NCBI GenBank assembly: GCA_030641695.1
Contig: DAOWGY010000121.1
Coordinates: 1 to 12,751, forward strand
Length of the DNA stretch: 12,751 nucleotides
Source: Gammaproteobacteria bacterium
Lineage (GTDB): Bacteria; Pseudomonadota; Gammaproteobacteria; Steroidobacterales; Woeseiaceae
Direction of reading: 5' to 3'
In this document: positions 1-10,908 of the stretch, in pieces
Layout of the letters: the number at the start of each line of letters is the position of its first letter
Numbering within the stretch: the first letter of the stretch is position 1
Notes under the pieces: model-generated
The model's database searches: none
What the model saw: the letters and a program-made list of their open reading frames with translations, nothing else
Told to the model about the DNA's origin: nothing
Position numbers and translations under genes: made by a program

Positions 1-1242
1 GCGCAGCTCGGCAAGGCGCTCGGTCTCGAACACGAAGATTGCGATGGCGTGATCGATGCGTTGCAGTTCCTGCGGCAAGCCCGCGAAGACGAATCGCTCA
101 GTCTCGGCAAACGCATTGGCGTTATTGGTGCTGGTGACACGGCGATGGACTGCGCGCGTGTTGCGAAGAGATTGTCCGGCAGCGACGTGTGCCTTGTTTA
201 CCGGCGCACGATCGACCAAATGCCTGCCGACCGCGAAGAGGTGGCCCATCTCCTGCAAGAAGGCATCGAGGTTCTCGAGATGTGCAAGCCGCATCGACTG
301 GTTGTGGAAGACGGCGTACTTCGAGGACTCGTGTGCCGGCGCATGGAGTACAAAGGCGATCGCGATGCATCGGGCCGCAAGATTCCACACGAGGTGCCCG
401 ACACCGAATTCGAAGTGCCGCTCGATACCGTGATATTGGCGATTAGCCAGCATGCCGTACTCGACTTTCTCGACGGCGAAGAGATTGATCTCAACGAGCG
501 CGGTTACATCAAGGCCGATTCCGTGACATTCGAGACGTCATTGGCCGGCGTCTATGCAGGTGGGGACGTAGCCAACGAAGGGCCTGCTTCGATCGTCAAA
601 GCGGCAGCGGCAGGCAAAGCGATTGCCGATCATATTTTGCAGCGCGAAGTGCCAGCGACAATGTCAAACGGAACCGTCGTAGATACTGCGTCGCTGATAC
701 GTCGCAAAAGCCACCGGGAGTGGCGTGTTCCTGCACCGCAACTGCCGCTCGACAGTCGACAGGGTTTCGAGGAAGTCGTGCTCACGTACGAACAACATCA
801 GGCAAGTGATGAAGCGTCTCGTTGCCTCGACTGCGATGTCTACTGCAGCCTGTGTGTAGGCGTTTGCCCGAACCTTGCGCTGCAGACCTATGAAACCGAC
901 TCCCCGGATTCAATCGTGCGGCAACGCTACCAGGTGGCCGTACTCGCCGATCTCTGCAACGAGTGTGGCAATTGCACGACGTTCTGCCCGACTGCGGGCA
1001 GGCCTTATCGAGACAAGCCGCGGCTATACCTCGATCGCAAGGAATTCGAGGCAGAGGACGACAACGCTTTTATGATTTTCAGGAACGAAGGCGTTTGGTC
1101 AATGGATGCGAGATACAAGGGCGAGACACATCAGATCGGTCCCGGCGGAGAGCCCGATAACGCAGCGCCGTTGGCCGCAATGAGAGTACTACTCCAGGGC
1201 ATCGCCAGCTCGATGCCGCATCTGCCAAAGCCGACATTATGA
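1..1242 (+). CDS. ygfK: YgfK-like flavin/Fe-S oxidoreductase, C-terminal part (5' end outside window)
   Basis: The reading frame is open from base 1, so the start lies upstream; 413 residues are present, against about 1030 in E. coli YgfK. Numbering residues from base 1, a nucleotide-binding Rossmann motif GVIGAGDTAMD is at 39-49. A second FAD-type motif, YAGGDVANEGPA, begins at 185, as in the glutamate synthase small subunit/dihydropyrimidine dehydrogenase family. The C-terminus carries two ferredoxin-like Cys groups: C275, C278, C282, C285, C289-Pro, then C319-x2-C322-x2-C325-x3-C329-Pro. Such proteins pass electrons between NAD(P)H, flavin and [4Fe-4S] clusters. The family is annotated as 'putative selenate reductase subunit'; from memory, recent work links it to reduction of uric acid in anaerobic purine breakdown. 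It lies 10 bases before ssnA and is probably co-transcribed. The family call is firm. The exact substrate is inferred from context. Confidence 0.9.
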   Translation, partial: AQLGKALGLEHEDCDGVIDALQFLRQAREDESLSLGKRIGVIGAGDTAMDCARVAKRLSGSDVCLVYRRTIDQMPADREEVAHLLQEGIEVLEMCKPHRLVVEDGVLRGLVCRRMEYKGDRDASGRKIPHEVPDTEFEVPLDTVILAISQHAVLDFLDGEEIDLNERGYIKADSVTFETSLAGVYAGGDVANEGPASIVKAAAAGKAIADHILQREVPATMSNGTVVDTASLIRRKSHREWRVPAPQLPLDSRQGFEEVVLTYEQHQASDEASRCLDCDVYCSLCVGVCPNLALQTYETDSPDSIVRQRYQVAVLADLCNECGNCTTFCPTAGRPYRDKPRLYLDRKEFEAEDDNAFMIFRNEGVWSMDARYKGETHQIGPGGEPDNAAPLAAMRVLLQGIASSMPHLPKPTL

Positions 1243-1252
1243 GACAGGACGC

Positions 1253-2575
1253 ATGAGTTCGCTGCTAATTACCAATGCGCAACTGGTCACACTCGATGAC
1301 AACAATCGCGTTATCGATGGCGGCAGCGTCTATATCGAAGACACAAAGATTGTCGACGTCGGCAGCCTCGACACTGAGTCTTATACTCCCGACCGCACGA
1401 TTGACGCCGGCGGCAAGCTCGTCATGCCCGGGCTGATCATCGCGCACCATCATCTTTATTCCACGTTTGCACGCGGCTTCACGCCGCCGGGTCCACCGGC
1501 CACGAACTTCGATGAAAACCTCAGGTTCCTGTGGTGGAAACTTGATTCGGTCCTGGATACCGACGACGTGTACTACTCGTCATTGCTTGCGCTGATGGAC
1601 GCAGCATTGAGTGGCTGTACTACGGTAATCGATCATCACGCATCGCCGGCCTGTTGCGACGGCAGCCTCGACTGGGTGGAGCGCGCGTTCATGGATGTCG
1701 GTCTGAGTGGCTGCCTGTGCTACGAAGTGTCGGATCGTAACCGGGCAGGCGAAGGCATCGAGGAGAACGAACGCTACATTCGCAAGTGTCGCGAAGCCGG
1801 CGACGGGCAGATGACCGCGCTGTTCGGCATGCATGCATCCATGACGCTCAGCGACGAGACCCTGCAGCGTTGCTCCGCGATTGGCAATGACCTCGGCGCC
1901 GGGTTTCATGTGCATGCCGCCGAAGACAAGATCGATGTCGAGACGACCAGGGACCGATACGGCAAACGCGTCCTCGATCGCTTTCACGAGTTCGGCATCA
2001 CGGGCGACAAGACGATTTTCGTGCATGGCACACATTTCGAGCCTGACGAAATGGATCTGTTGCACGACACCGGATCGATGCTCGTCAGCAATCCCGAATC
2101 GAACATGAACAACGGTCTGCCCGTTTCGCCCTTTCTCGACATGCTCGACCACGGCGTGCTTGTCGGGGTTGGCACCGACGGCATGTCGTCTCACGTGATT
2201 TCCCAGGCGCGTGCAATGTACATGCATCAACGCACTTTGCACCAGGATCCGACTTTGGGATTCGTCGAGGCCTGCGAAGTCCTGCTCTGGAACAATCCGC
2301 GGATATGCAACCGCCTGTTCGCCGAACCCCGCGGCGCGCTTGCGGCGGGGCAGCTCGCCGATGTCGTTATTTACAACTATGTGCCGTTTACACCCTTGCG
2401 CGCTGACACATTCTACGGTCACCTGTTGTTCGGCCTTGGTTTTAGCCGTGTGCACACGACGATCGCGAGAGGCGACGTGATAGTCGATGCAGGCGATATC
2501 CCGCATCTGGACGAAAACGGGGTGCGCGCATTCTGCACCGAACGCGCATCTTCGATTTGGTCGAGAATTCAGTAA
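1253..2575 (+). CDS. ssnA: SsnA-type amidohydrolase
   Basis: This 440-residue protein matches the length of E. coli SsnA (about 442) and belongs to the metal-dependent amidohydrolase superfamily (chlorohydrolase/guanine deaminase-like). The metal-binding signature is complete. H65-H66-H67 after MPGLIIA supplies the HxH pair at the end of strand 1. H219 and H221 are in GFHVHAAED, H258 is in FVHGTH, and D309 is in VGTDGMSS. It is cytoplasmic, with no signal peptide. Family members hydrolyse C-N bonds of cyclic amidines, ureas or aminopurines, which suits ring opening or deamination of a purine-derived intermediate, though the substrate cannot be read from sequence. ATG 1253 is preceded by a modest AGGA (1246-1249). 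It sits between ygfK and ygfM, the same order as in E. coli (ygfK-ssnA-ygfM-xdhD). Confidence 0.92.
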   Translation: MSSLLITNAQLVTLDDNNRVIDGGSVYIEDTKIVDVGSLDTESYTPDRTIDAGGKLVMPGLIIAHHHLYSTFARGFTPPGPPATNFDENLRFLWWKLDSVLDTDDVYYSSLLALMDAALSGCTTVIDHHASPACCDGSLDWVERAFMDVGLSGCLCYEVSDRNRAGEGIEENERYIRKCREAGDGQMTALFGMHASMTLSDETLQRCSAIGNDLGAGFHVHAAEDKIDVETTRDRYGKRVLDRFHEFGITGDKTIFVHGTHFEPDEMDLLHDTGSMLVSNPESNMNNGLPVSPFLDMLDHGVLVGVGTDGMSSHVISQARAMYMHQRTLHQDPTLGFVEACEVLLWNNPRICNRLFAEPRGALAAGQLADVVIYNYVPFTPLRADTFYGHLLFGLGFSRVHTTIARGDVIVDAGDIPHLDENGVRAFCTERASSIWSRIQ

Positions 2576-2580
2576 CCACA

Positions 2581-3483
2581 ATGACCACGGCATCGACAAA
2601 TCGCTGGGAGCATTACTACACGCCCGCCACTGTGGCCGAGGCGCTGGAGATCCTGCGTCGCTACGATGGCCGGGCGCGCGTTGTTGGAGGCGGTACCGAT
2701 TTGTTGGTCGAGACGCGACGCGGACTGCACCGGCCCGTCGAAGCGATGGTCGACGTCACTCACATCGAAGGCCTCGACGTGATCACCTCCGATGAGGACA
2801 ACATCGTCATCGGCTGCGGCGTCACGCACAGCCGGATCGTCAGAGACGCGCGCATTCTCAAATACGGCATGTGCCTGTCCGAGAGCTGTGGCGTCATCGG
2901 CGGACCGCAGGTCAGAAACGTCGGCACCCTGGCAGGTAACGTTGCGCATGCTTTGCCGGCCGGCGACGGTACAATCGGCTTGTTGGCGCTCGGCGGCGAG
3001 ATCGAAGTTGCGAGCGATGACGGCATACGATGGATGCCGCTACAGGACTCGTTCAAGGGGCCGGGGAAGAGCTTCATCGATCGCTACCGGCAAATCCTGA
3101 CGCGATTGCGATTCCGGCCAACTGCTGCCGGTGAAGGTTCCGCACATCATCGCGTGATGCGACCACAGGGTTTGTGCCTGCCAATCATCTCCGTGGGCGT
3201 GCGCCTGCAGATCGACGACGCGAACACGATCACAGATGCGCGCATAAGCATGGGGCCGGTCGGGCCTGTTCCCTATCTGGCTGAACCGGCGATGGAGGTG
3301 CTCGTCGGCGGTCCGGCCACGAACGAGCAGTTCGTGCGAGCGGCCGAAGTTGCGCTCGAAAACGTCGAGTTACGCACCAGCAAATACCGCGCAAGCCGCG
3401 AGTACCGTGAGCAAATGGTTCGCACATACCTGCCTGTCATCCTCAATCGCGCCGTCGAGCGTGCAAATGGGGCTGCGTCATGA
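2581..3483 (+). CDS. ygfM: FAD-binding subunit of molybdenum hydroxylase (YgfM/CoxM type)
   Basis: A 300-residue FAD subunit that would carry electrons from the Fe-S clusters of the adjacent molybdenum hydroxylase to its acceptor. The two FAD-binding loops typical of CoxM/XdhB proteins are present: VVGGGTDLL at residues 34-42, and CGVIGGPQVRNVGTLAGN at 103-120. I start at ATG 2581, five bases after the ssnA stop. The frame also has a TTG at 2557 that would overlap ssnA by 19 bases and add eight residues, but it looks less likely, because MTTASTNRWEHYYTP leads directly into the usual N-terminal strand. Neither start has a strong ribosome binding site, so translation may be coupled to ssnA. At 300 residues it is longer than E. 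coli YgfM (about 259). It overlaps xdhD by four bases (ATGA). Confidence 0.9.
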   Translation: MTTASTNRWEHYYTPATVAEALEILRRYDGRARVVGGGTDLLVETRRGLHRPVEAMVDVTHIEGLDVITSDEDNIVIGCGVTHSRIVRDARILKYGMCLSESCGVIGGPQVRNVGTLAGNVAHALPAGDGTIGLLALGGEIEVASDDGIRWMPLQDSFKGPGKSFIDRYRQILTRLRFRPTAAGEGSAHHRVMRPQGLCLPIISVGVRLQIDDANTITDARISMGPVGPVPYLAEPAMEVLVGGPATNEQFVRAAEVALENVELRTSKYRASREYREQMVRTYLPVILNRAVERANGAAS

Positions 3484-6247
3484 GCAAACTTCACATGACA
3501 CTCAATGGCAAGCCGGTCGAACTCGACGTGCCCGAGTCACGCTATCTATCCGAAGTACTGCGCAATGACCTGGGACTGACGGGCACGAAAGTCGGCTGTA
3601 ATGAAGCCGAGTGCGGCATTTGCACAGTGCTTGTCGATGGCACGCCCGTCTCGAGTTGTGTCTATCCGGCGTTCAAGGCGCGAGGCGCAAATGTCGAGAC
3701 CATCGAGAACCTCTCGAATAATGGTTCACTGCATCCATTGCAGCAGGCATTCCTCGAGCATGGTGCGGTTCAGTGTGGCATCTGCACGTCAGGCATGATC
3801 ATGACGGCCAAAGCCCTCATCGACGACAAGGGTACATCGCTGACCGAAGACGATATTTCTGTCGCACTGAAGGACACCTACTGCCGATGCACGGGCTACC
3901 ACAGCGTGGTGCGCGCCATCATGCAGGCGTCAGGCCATGACGTCGCCCCGTCGCCGCCGCAGACCCGGCCGGCGAGCGCGGCGATTGGACAAGCGAGGCC
4001 GAACCCCAACGCGCGCGCCAAGATCGAGGGCAGTGCACGTTTCACCGATGACTATGACTTCCCGGGCACGTTGTACGCACGTACGAAACGCTCGGGTGTA
4101 CCGCACGCTCGCATTCGCTCTATCGAAACCTCGGCCGCAAGCGCGTTGCCGGGTGTTCGTGCCGTGCTGACACATGAGGATGTGCCGGGCCACAAGCGGC
4201 ATGGCCTGGTCATCGATGATTGGCCCGTGCTTTGCGGCGACAAGGTTCGCTACTCGGGCGACGCCGTTGCGATCGTTGCCGCGGATTCCGATGACATCGC
4301 TGCAGCGGCGGTAGATCTGATCGAGGTCGATTACGATGAACTGGCCGTTGTCGGCGACGCCATACAGGCCGCCAGGTCCGATGCACCGCTGGTGCACGAA
4401 GGGCGCGACGACGGCAACCTGCTGAAACATATCAAAGTCGACAAAGGCGACATCGAGGCCGGGTTTGCAGAAGCCGACGTGATCGTCGAGCAGACGTATC
4501 GCACGCAGGCCACCGAGCACATGTTCCTGGAGCCCGAGTGCTCGATCGGCGTGCCGGCTGGTTATGACCCAACCGAATTCGGCGGTGTGCTCGATGCTGC
4601 TGCGGTGCGTGGTGAAACGGCGCAGCACGACAAGATCACGATTTACGTCGGTAGCCAGATTCCATACCAGGACCGCAGCCAGACCGCAGCGGCCCTCGGC
4701 GTTGAACCGGACGAGGTACGAGTCGTTGCAACGCTGATGGGCGGTGGCTTCGGCGGCAAGGAAGACATCACGGGCCAGATTCATGCAGCACTGCTGGCGG
4801 AGAAGACAGGGCGCCCGGTCAAGATGCTGTATTCGCGACGGGAAAGTCTGCTGGTCCACCCGAAACGCCACGCTACGGTCATTCGCATTCGCACCGGAGC
4901 GAAAAAAGACGGCAGGCTTACAGCGGTTCAAGCGACCTTGTACGGTGATGCCGGCGCTTATGCGAGCCTCAGCGAAAAAGTACTGGGGCGCGCCACGACT
5001 CACGCCGCAGGCCCTTACGATGTGCCGAACGTCAAAGTCGATTGTTTTGCGATGTATACGAATAACGCACCGAGCGGCGCTCTCCGCGGTTTCGGAGTGA
5101 CGCAAAGTTGCTTCGCCGTCGAGAGCAATATGGACACGCTCGCCGAAAAGCTGGAACTCGATGCTGTCGAGATTCGACGTATCAACGCGCTCGACGTCGG
5201 CAAGACAACGTCGACGGGTCAGGTTATGCGCGAAAGCGTCGGCCTCAACGAGTGCATCGACAAAGTCGCAGCCGATATGCGCGGTAATGACTTCCGCTGG
5301 ACCTGGGAAGAGGGCAGCAGCCGCTTCGCGTGGGGCGTGGCAGTCGCTTACAAGAACACGGGGCTCGGTGGCGGTGCGGTCGACAAGGCCGGTGCCGAGG
5401 TCGAAGCGTGGGCCGATGCCGGGAAAGCGACGCGGGCCGAAGTACGCATATCGTCCGCCGAGATGGGCCAGGGCCTGCCCGGCGTACTCGCTGCCTGCGC
5501 GGCAGAAGAACTCGGAATCCCGATCGAAAGCGTCAACGTCCTGCTCGGCGATACCGATTTCTGCCCCGATGGCGGGCCGACGACGGCAAGCCGGCAGACT
5601 TTTGTCAGTGGCAACGCCGTGCGCCTCGCGGCGCAACAAGCCGCTGAGAAACTCGCGATTGACGGTGACCACGTGCTTGTCCGATACGACTACGAAGCGC
5701 CCGAGACTCAACCCCTTGGCAGCGGCGGCGATATGCATGTCGCGTTCAGTTTTTGCGCGCAGGCCGCGCTCGTCGAAATCGACATGAACACGGGCGAGGT
5801 GCACGTTCGCAAAGTCGTCGCCGCGCACGATGTCGGACGCGCAATTAACCCGTTGACCATACAAGGGCAGATCGAGGGCGGTATCGTGATGTGCATCGGG
5901 TTCGCGCTAACCGAGCATTACATTCAGGAAGACGGCAAGCCGTGGACCAACGTCATGGCGCGCTACAAGATACCGAGTATCACGCACACACCGGCGATCA
6001 CCTCGCACATCGTCGAACACAGTGCGTCGACGGGGCCGTACGGAGCAAAAGGTGTTGGCGAATTACCCAGCATTCCAACGGCGCCTGCTATCACCAATGC
6101 AATTTACCGCGCTACCGGCGTTCGCGTATGCAGCTTGCCTGTCGATCAGGATGAGTTGCTTCGCGCGATGCGCGAAGGCAGCAGCACAGTCGAACTGGCA
6201 TGGGGCGACCGCGAACCCATTCCGGCAATTGTTCCCGGAGGCAAACG

Positions 6248-6251
<4 letters not shown>
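3480..6251 (+). CDS. xdhD: XdhD-type molybdenum hydroxylase, fused [2Fe-2S] and Mo-cofactor domains
   Basis: This 923-residue protein joins an Fe-S subunit to the catalytic Mo-cofactor subunit, as E. coli XdhD does (about 956). The plant-type [2Fe-2S] site uses C40, C45, C48 and C60. The second, CO-dehydrogenase-type site uses C99, C102, C135 and C137 (QCGIC ... YCRCTG). A linker of about 30 residues follows, then the xanthine dehydrogenase large domain from about residue 178. Landmarks there are Q393 (VGSQIPY), GGGFGGKE with E428, R536 in ALRGFG, MGQG near 664, and the catalytic Glu E861 in GAKGVGE. All active-site landmarks are kept, so it should hydroxylate a purine-like ring. Family annotations call it selenium-dependent xanthine dehydrogenase or selenate reductase subunit; the labile Se is not genetically encoded and cannot be seen here. 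Stop and start overlap as ATGA with both neighbours. Confidence 0.93.
6237..6241 (+). promoter_or_regulatory. Ribosome binding site that fixes the start of the PLP enzyme
   Basis: GGAGG lies six bases before ATG 6248, inside the end of xdhD. It favours this start over the longer in-frame opening at 6200, which has no such site and would add 16 residues overlapping xdhD. Confidence 0.75.
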
Positions 6252-7697
<1,446 letters not shown>

Positions 7698-7705
<8 letters not shown>

Positions 7706-8912
7706 CAACTACCTCAACGACGCGCGCCAACTCGGCGCAGACCTGACGACGTTCATGCAGGACATTATCCGCATCCCGTCGCTAAGTTCGCAGGAAGGCA
7801 ACGTGATCGAACGCATACGAGAAGAGATGGAAAAACTCGACTTCGACGAGGTCACGGTGGACCCGATGGGCAACCTGATCGGCCGCATCGGATCAGGGCC
7901 GCGCGTGATTGCGTTCGACGGCCATGTCGATACGGTTGATGTCGGAGACCGTTCGCTGTGGGACCGGGAACCGTTCTCGGGCGATATCGAGGACGGCATC
8001 CTTTACGGTCGCGGTACAAGCGACATGAAGGGTGGCGTTGCCGCGAGCGTCTACGCGGGAGGGCTGATAAAGCAAAGGGGTATTCCGGACAATGTCACGC
8101 TGTACGTTACTGCTACTGTTCAGGAAGAGGATTGCGACGGACTGTGTTGGCAGTACATCGCCAACGAGGACGGCATTCGGCCCGAACTCGTGGTTATTAC
8201 CGAGCCCACCAGCCTGCGCGTTTATCGCGGCCATCGCGGGCGCATGGAAATGGAAGTGCACACGTCCGGCGTTTCCTGCCACGGCTCGGCACCGGAACGT
8301 GGCGTCAACGCCGTGTACAAAATGGCGGACATCATTGCCGACATCGAGTCGCTCAACGAACGCCTCGAGCCGCGCGATCCCCTCGGCAAAGGAACTGTGA
8401 CGATCAGCGAGATTCGCTCCACGTCGCCGAGCCTGTGTGCCGTTGCGGATGGCTGCACGATTCATCTCGACCGGCGCCTGACGATCGGCGAGACCGAAGC
8501 GACGGCGGTCGCCGAGATCGAGGCATTGCCATCGGTGCAGGCTGCTGATGCAAGCGTCACGGTGCTCGAGTACGCCGTGCCGAGTTACACCGGCCTGACC
8601 TACCCAACGCGCAAGTATTACCCGACCTGGGAGCTGCCCGAAGATGCGGCGGGCACCAAAGCCGCGCTCGCCGCGCACCAGAACGCCTTCGGTGAAGACG
8701 CCGAAGTCGGTTTCTGGGTGTTCAGCACCAATGCTGTGGCAACGGCAGGCATGCTGGGTATGCCGACGATCGGTTTCGGCCCGGGTCATGAGAAATTCGC
8801 GCACGCACCGAACGAGCAGGTAGAGATCGAGCACCTCGTTCGCTGCAGCGCTTTCTACGCTGCTCTCGTGGATGAATTCGCGAAGGGCCCGGAGACGGAG
8901 GCCACACAGTGA
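7698..8912 (+). CDS. ygeY: YgeY-type M20 family metallohydrolase
   Basis: This 404-residue protein equals E. coli YgeY in length (about 403) and belongs to the M20/ArgE/DapE di-zinc hydrolases. Metal and catalytic residues are all visible: H76 and D78 in GHVDTVD, bridging D109 in GTSDMKGG, catalytic pair E143-E144 in TVQEED, E169 in TEPTS, and H369 in KFAHAPNE. The small dimerisation domain begins near RGHRGRMEMEVH. The family is labelled 'selenium metabolism hydrolase' only because of co-occurrence. An amide- or ureide-cleaving role on a carbamoylated diaminopropionate fits the neighbouring carbamoyltransferase and carbamate kinase. ATG 7698 is preceded by GAGG (7688-7691) inside the preceding gene, and the overlap of eight bases indicates coupled translation. 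Confidence 0.93.
8897..8901 (+). promoter_or_regulatory. Ribosome binding site supporting the GTG start of ygeW
   Basis: GGAGG lies seven bases before GTG 8909, at the end of ygeY. The GTG overlaps the ygeY stop as GTGA. The next in-frame methionine falls at residue 18 and would remove a conserved N-terminal helix. Confidence 0.7.
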
Positions 8913-9907
8913 ACGCGATAGAGACCATTTGCACTGAACTGAAAGGCCGTGACTGGCTGATGACGCAGGACTGGTCGAACGAAGAGATCGAACTGGCACT
9001 GGATACGGCGGATCAGCTGAAGAAGGAATTCAAGAGTGGCGTGCCGACCTTGCACCTGCCACACAAGTCAGCGTTTCTGATCTTTTTCGACAAGTCCACG
9101 CGCACGAGAAACTCGTTCGAGGCGGGCATGACACAGCTCGGCGGACACGCACACTTTATCGACTCCGAGACCTCGCAAATTGCGCACGGTGAGAGCCCGA
9201 AGGACATGGGCATCATCCTGTCCGGCTACGGGCACGGCATCATGATCCGGCACGACCTTGTGCCGGGAGAGGGGCAGAGCTACATGCGCGACGTGGCACA
9301 GTGGGCGGATATCCCCGTCATCAACATGCAATGCGACGTCGACCACCCCTGTCAGACGCTCGCGGATCTCATGACGATTCGTGAGGAGTTCGGCAAGAAT
9401 CTGAAGAATAAAAAGATAGCGGTTTCGTGGGCATATGCACCGAGCTACGTGAAGCCCATGTCAGTGCCGCAGGGACTTATCATGCTGATGACGCGTTTCG
9501 GCATGAACGTAACGCTCGCACACCCGCCGGAATACACGCTGATGGAAGAGCCGATGAAGCTTGCCAGGGAAAATGCCGAGCGTTCCGGTGGCACGTTCGA
9601 GGTTGTCGACAACATGGAAGAGGCATTCGCCGACGCCGATATCGTGTACCCGAAGAGCTGGGGTGTGGAGTCGCTTTTCAGCAAACCGGACGAGGCGATG
9701 AAGGTCGCCAGGCAGTACCGACACTGGATCTGCGATGAGGCGATGATGGCAAGGGCGCAGGAAGATGCTATCTACATGCATTGCCTGCCGGCAGATCGAG
9801 GCTGTGAAGTGACCGACGCCGTCATCGATGGCCCGCAGTCGCGAGTCTATCCGGAAGCGGAAAACAGGTTGCACACGGCCAAAGCGCTGATGGCGCTGAC
9901 GATGTAA
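8909..9907 (+). CDS. ygeW: YgeW-type carbamoyltransferase
   Basis: A 332-residue member of the aspartate/ornithine carbamoyltransferase superfamily. The carbamoyl-phosphate loop STRTR is at 63-67, HPCQ at 146-149 and HCLP at 291-294. Several stretches read like E. coli YgeW: SQIAHGE (89-95), SWAYAPSYVKPMSVPQG (173-189), TRFGMNVTLAHP (195-206) and ADIVYPKSWG (243-252). It is shorter than E. coli YgeW (about 396), mainly through a reduced segment before the HPCQ motif and loss of a C-terminal tail. Members of this group have a deep topological knot, and the proline-rich loop that forms it (around 173-189) is present. Next to carbamate kinase, the reaction probably runs as phosphorolysis of a ureido compound, releasing carbamoyl phosphate. 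GTG is the start. Confidence 0.93.
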   Translation: MNAIETICTELKGRDWLMTQDWSNEEIELALDTADQLKKEFKSGVPTLHLPHKSAFLIFFDKSTRTRNSFEAGMTQLGGHAHFIDSETSQIAHGESPKDMGIILSGYGHGIMIRHDLVPGEGQSYMRDVAQWADIPVINMQCDVDHPCQTLADLMTIREEFGKNLKNKKIAVSWAYAPSYVKPMSVPQGLIMLMTRFGMNVTLAHPPEYTLMEEPMKLARENAERSGGTFEVVDNMEEAFADADIVYPKSWGVESLFSKPDEAMKVARQYRHWICDEAMMARAQEDAIYMHCLPADRGCEVTDAVIDGPQSRVYPEAENRLHTAKALMALTM

Positions 9908-9916
9908 GGCGAGAAC

Positions 9917-10882
9917 ATGACGACGAAACCAGACAGCAGCGACAAACCACTGGTGGTCATCGCCATCGGTGGCAATTCCCTGATAACGGATGCCGAGCAC
10001 ATGTCCGTCGTGGACCAGTATCGGGCGGCCGGCGAGACCGCAGCCCACATCGCCCCTATCGTCAATGAAAGCAGGCGCGTCGTCGTGACTCACGGCAACG
10101 GGCCGCAGGTCGGATTCATCCTGCTGCGCTCGGAACTGGCAAAAGCTGCATTGCACCAGGTGCCGCTCGCAAACTGCGTTGCCGACACGCAGGGCTCGAT
10201 CGGCATGCAGATCGCCCAGTCGCTGCAGAACGAATTCCTGATCCAGGGGAAGGTGCAGCCGGTCGTCGCCATCGTCACGCAGGTCGTCGTGGACCCCGAG
10301 GACCCGAGCTTCGACAATCCGACCAAGCCCATTGGTCCGTTCATGAGCGAATCCGAAGCGCGGCAGCATGCCGAGGATGACGGCTGGGCGATTGCCGAAG
10401 ACGCGAATCGCGGCTGGCGCAGGGTCGTGCCGTCGCCTGAGCCGATCGAGATCATCGAGCTAGCGGCGATTCGCACGCTGCTCGATAGCGGTACGCTCGG
10501 CGTGGCTGCCGGCGGTGACGGTATCCCGGTCATATACAAGCCGGCCGGGTCTCTGCGGCCGCGACCTGCTGTCATCGACAAGGATGCGGCGTCCTGCCTG
10601 CTCGCGCGGGAATTGGGGGCGAAAGTGCTCGTCTTCTCGACGGACGTGGACAAGGTCGCGCTGAACTTCGGCACGCCGGAGGAGACACAAATCGAACGCC
10701 TGAATGCGGCGGAATGTCGCAAGTACCTGGACGAAGGCCACTTCGCCACCGGCAGCATGCGACCCAAGATCGAGGCGGCAATCGCGTTTCTCGAAGCGGG
10801 CGGGGAAAAAGTCATCATCACCCAGCCACATCACCTGGGAGGCGCGATTCACGGCACCCACGGCACACATATCGTGCCGTGA
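9917..10882 (+). CDS. yqeA: Carbamate kinase (YqeA/ArcC family)
   Basis: A 321-residue amino acid kinase-fold protein, near the usual 310. The motifs are intact: IGGNSL at 17-22, HGNGPQVG at 59-66, PTKPIGPF at 135-142, AAGGDGIPV at 197-205, DKD at 221-223, STDVDKVA at 241-248, GSMRPK at 279-284 and GTHI at 316-319. It should convert carbamoyl phosphate and ADP to ATP, CO2 and ammonia, the energy-yielding step after YgeW. No arginine deiminase or ornithine carbamoyltransferase gene accompanies it, so the arginine pathway is unlikely here. ATG 9917 follows ygeW by nine bases, with AAGG (9906-9909) overlapping the ygeW stop codon as its ribosome binding site. Confidence 0.96.
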   Translation: MTTKPDSSDKPLVVIAIGGNSLITDAEHMSVVDQYRAAGETAAHIAPIVNESRRVVVTHGNGPQVGFILLRSELAKAALHQVPLANCVADTQGSIGMQIAQSLQNEFLIQGKVQPVVAIVTQVVVDPEDPSFDNPTKPIGPFMSESEARQHAEDDGWAIAEDANRGWRRVVPSPEPIEIIELAAIRTLLDSGTLGVAAGGDGIPVIYKPAGSLRPRPAVIDKDAASCLLARELGAKVLVFSTDVDKVALNFGTPEETQIERLNAAECRKYLDEGHFATGSMRPKIEAAIAFLEAGGEKVIITQPHHLGGAIHGTHGTHIVP

Positions 10883-10908
10883 TCGCGGACAAACATGAAC
10901 GCTAACTT

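Noticed and set aside
1580..2599. A 339-aa open frame on the minus strand, opposite ssnA
   Set aside because: It is a shadow of ssnA; the plus-strand protein has every amidohydrolase metal ligand.
3930..5864. A 644-aa open frame on the minus strand, opposite xdhD
   Set aside because: It lies entirely over a gene with intact molybdenum hydroxylase motifs, has no recognisable family pattern, and is the usual artefact of GC-rich codon use.
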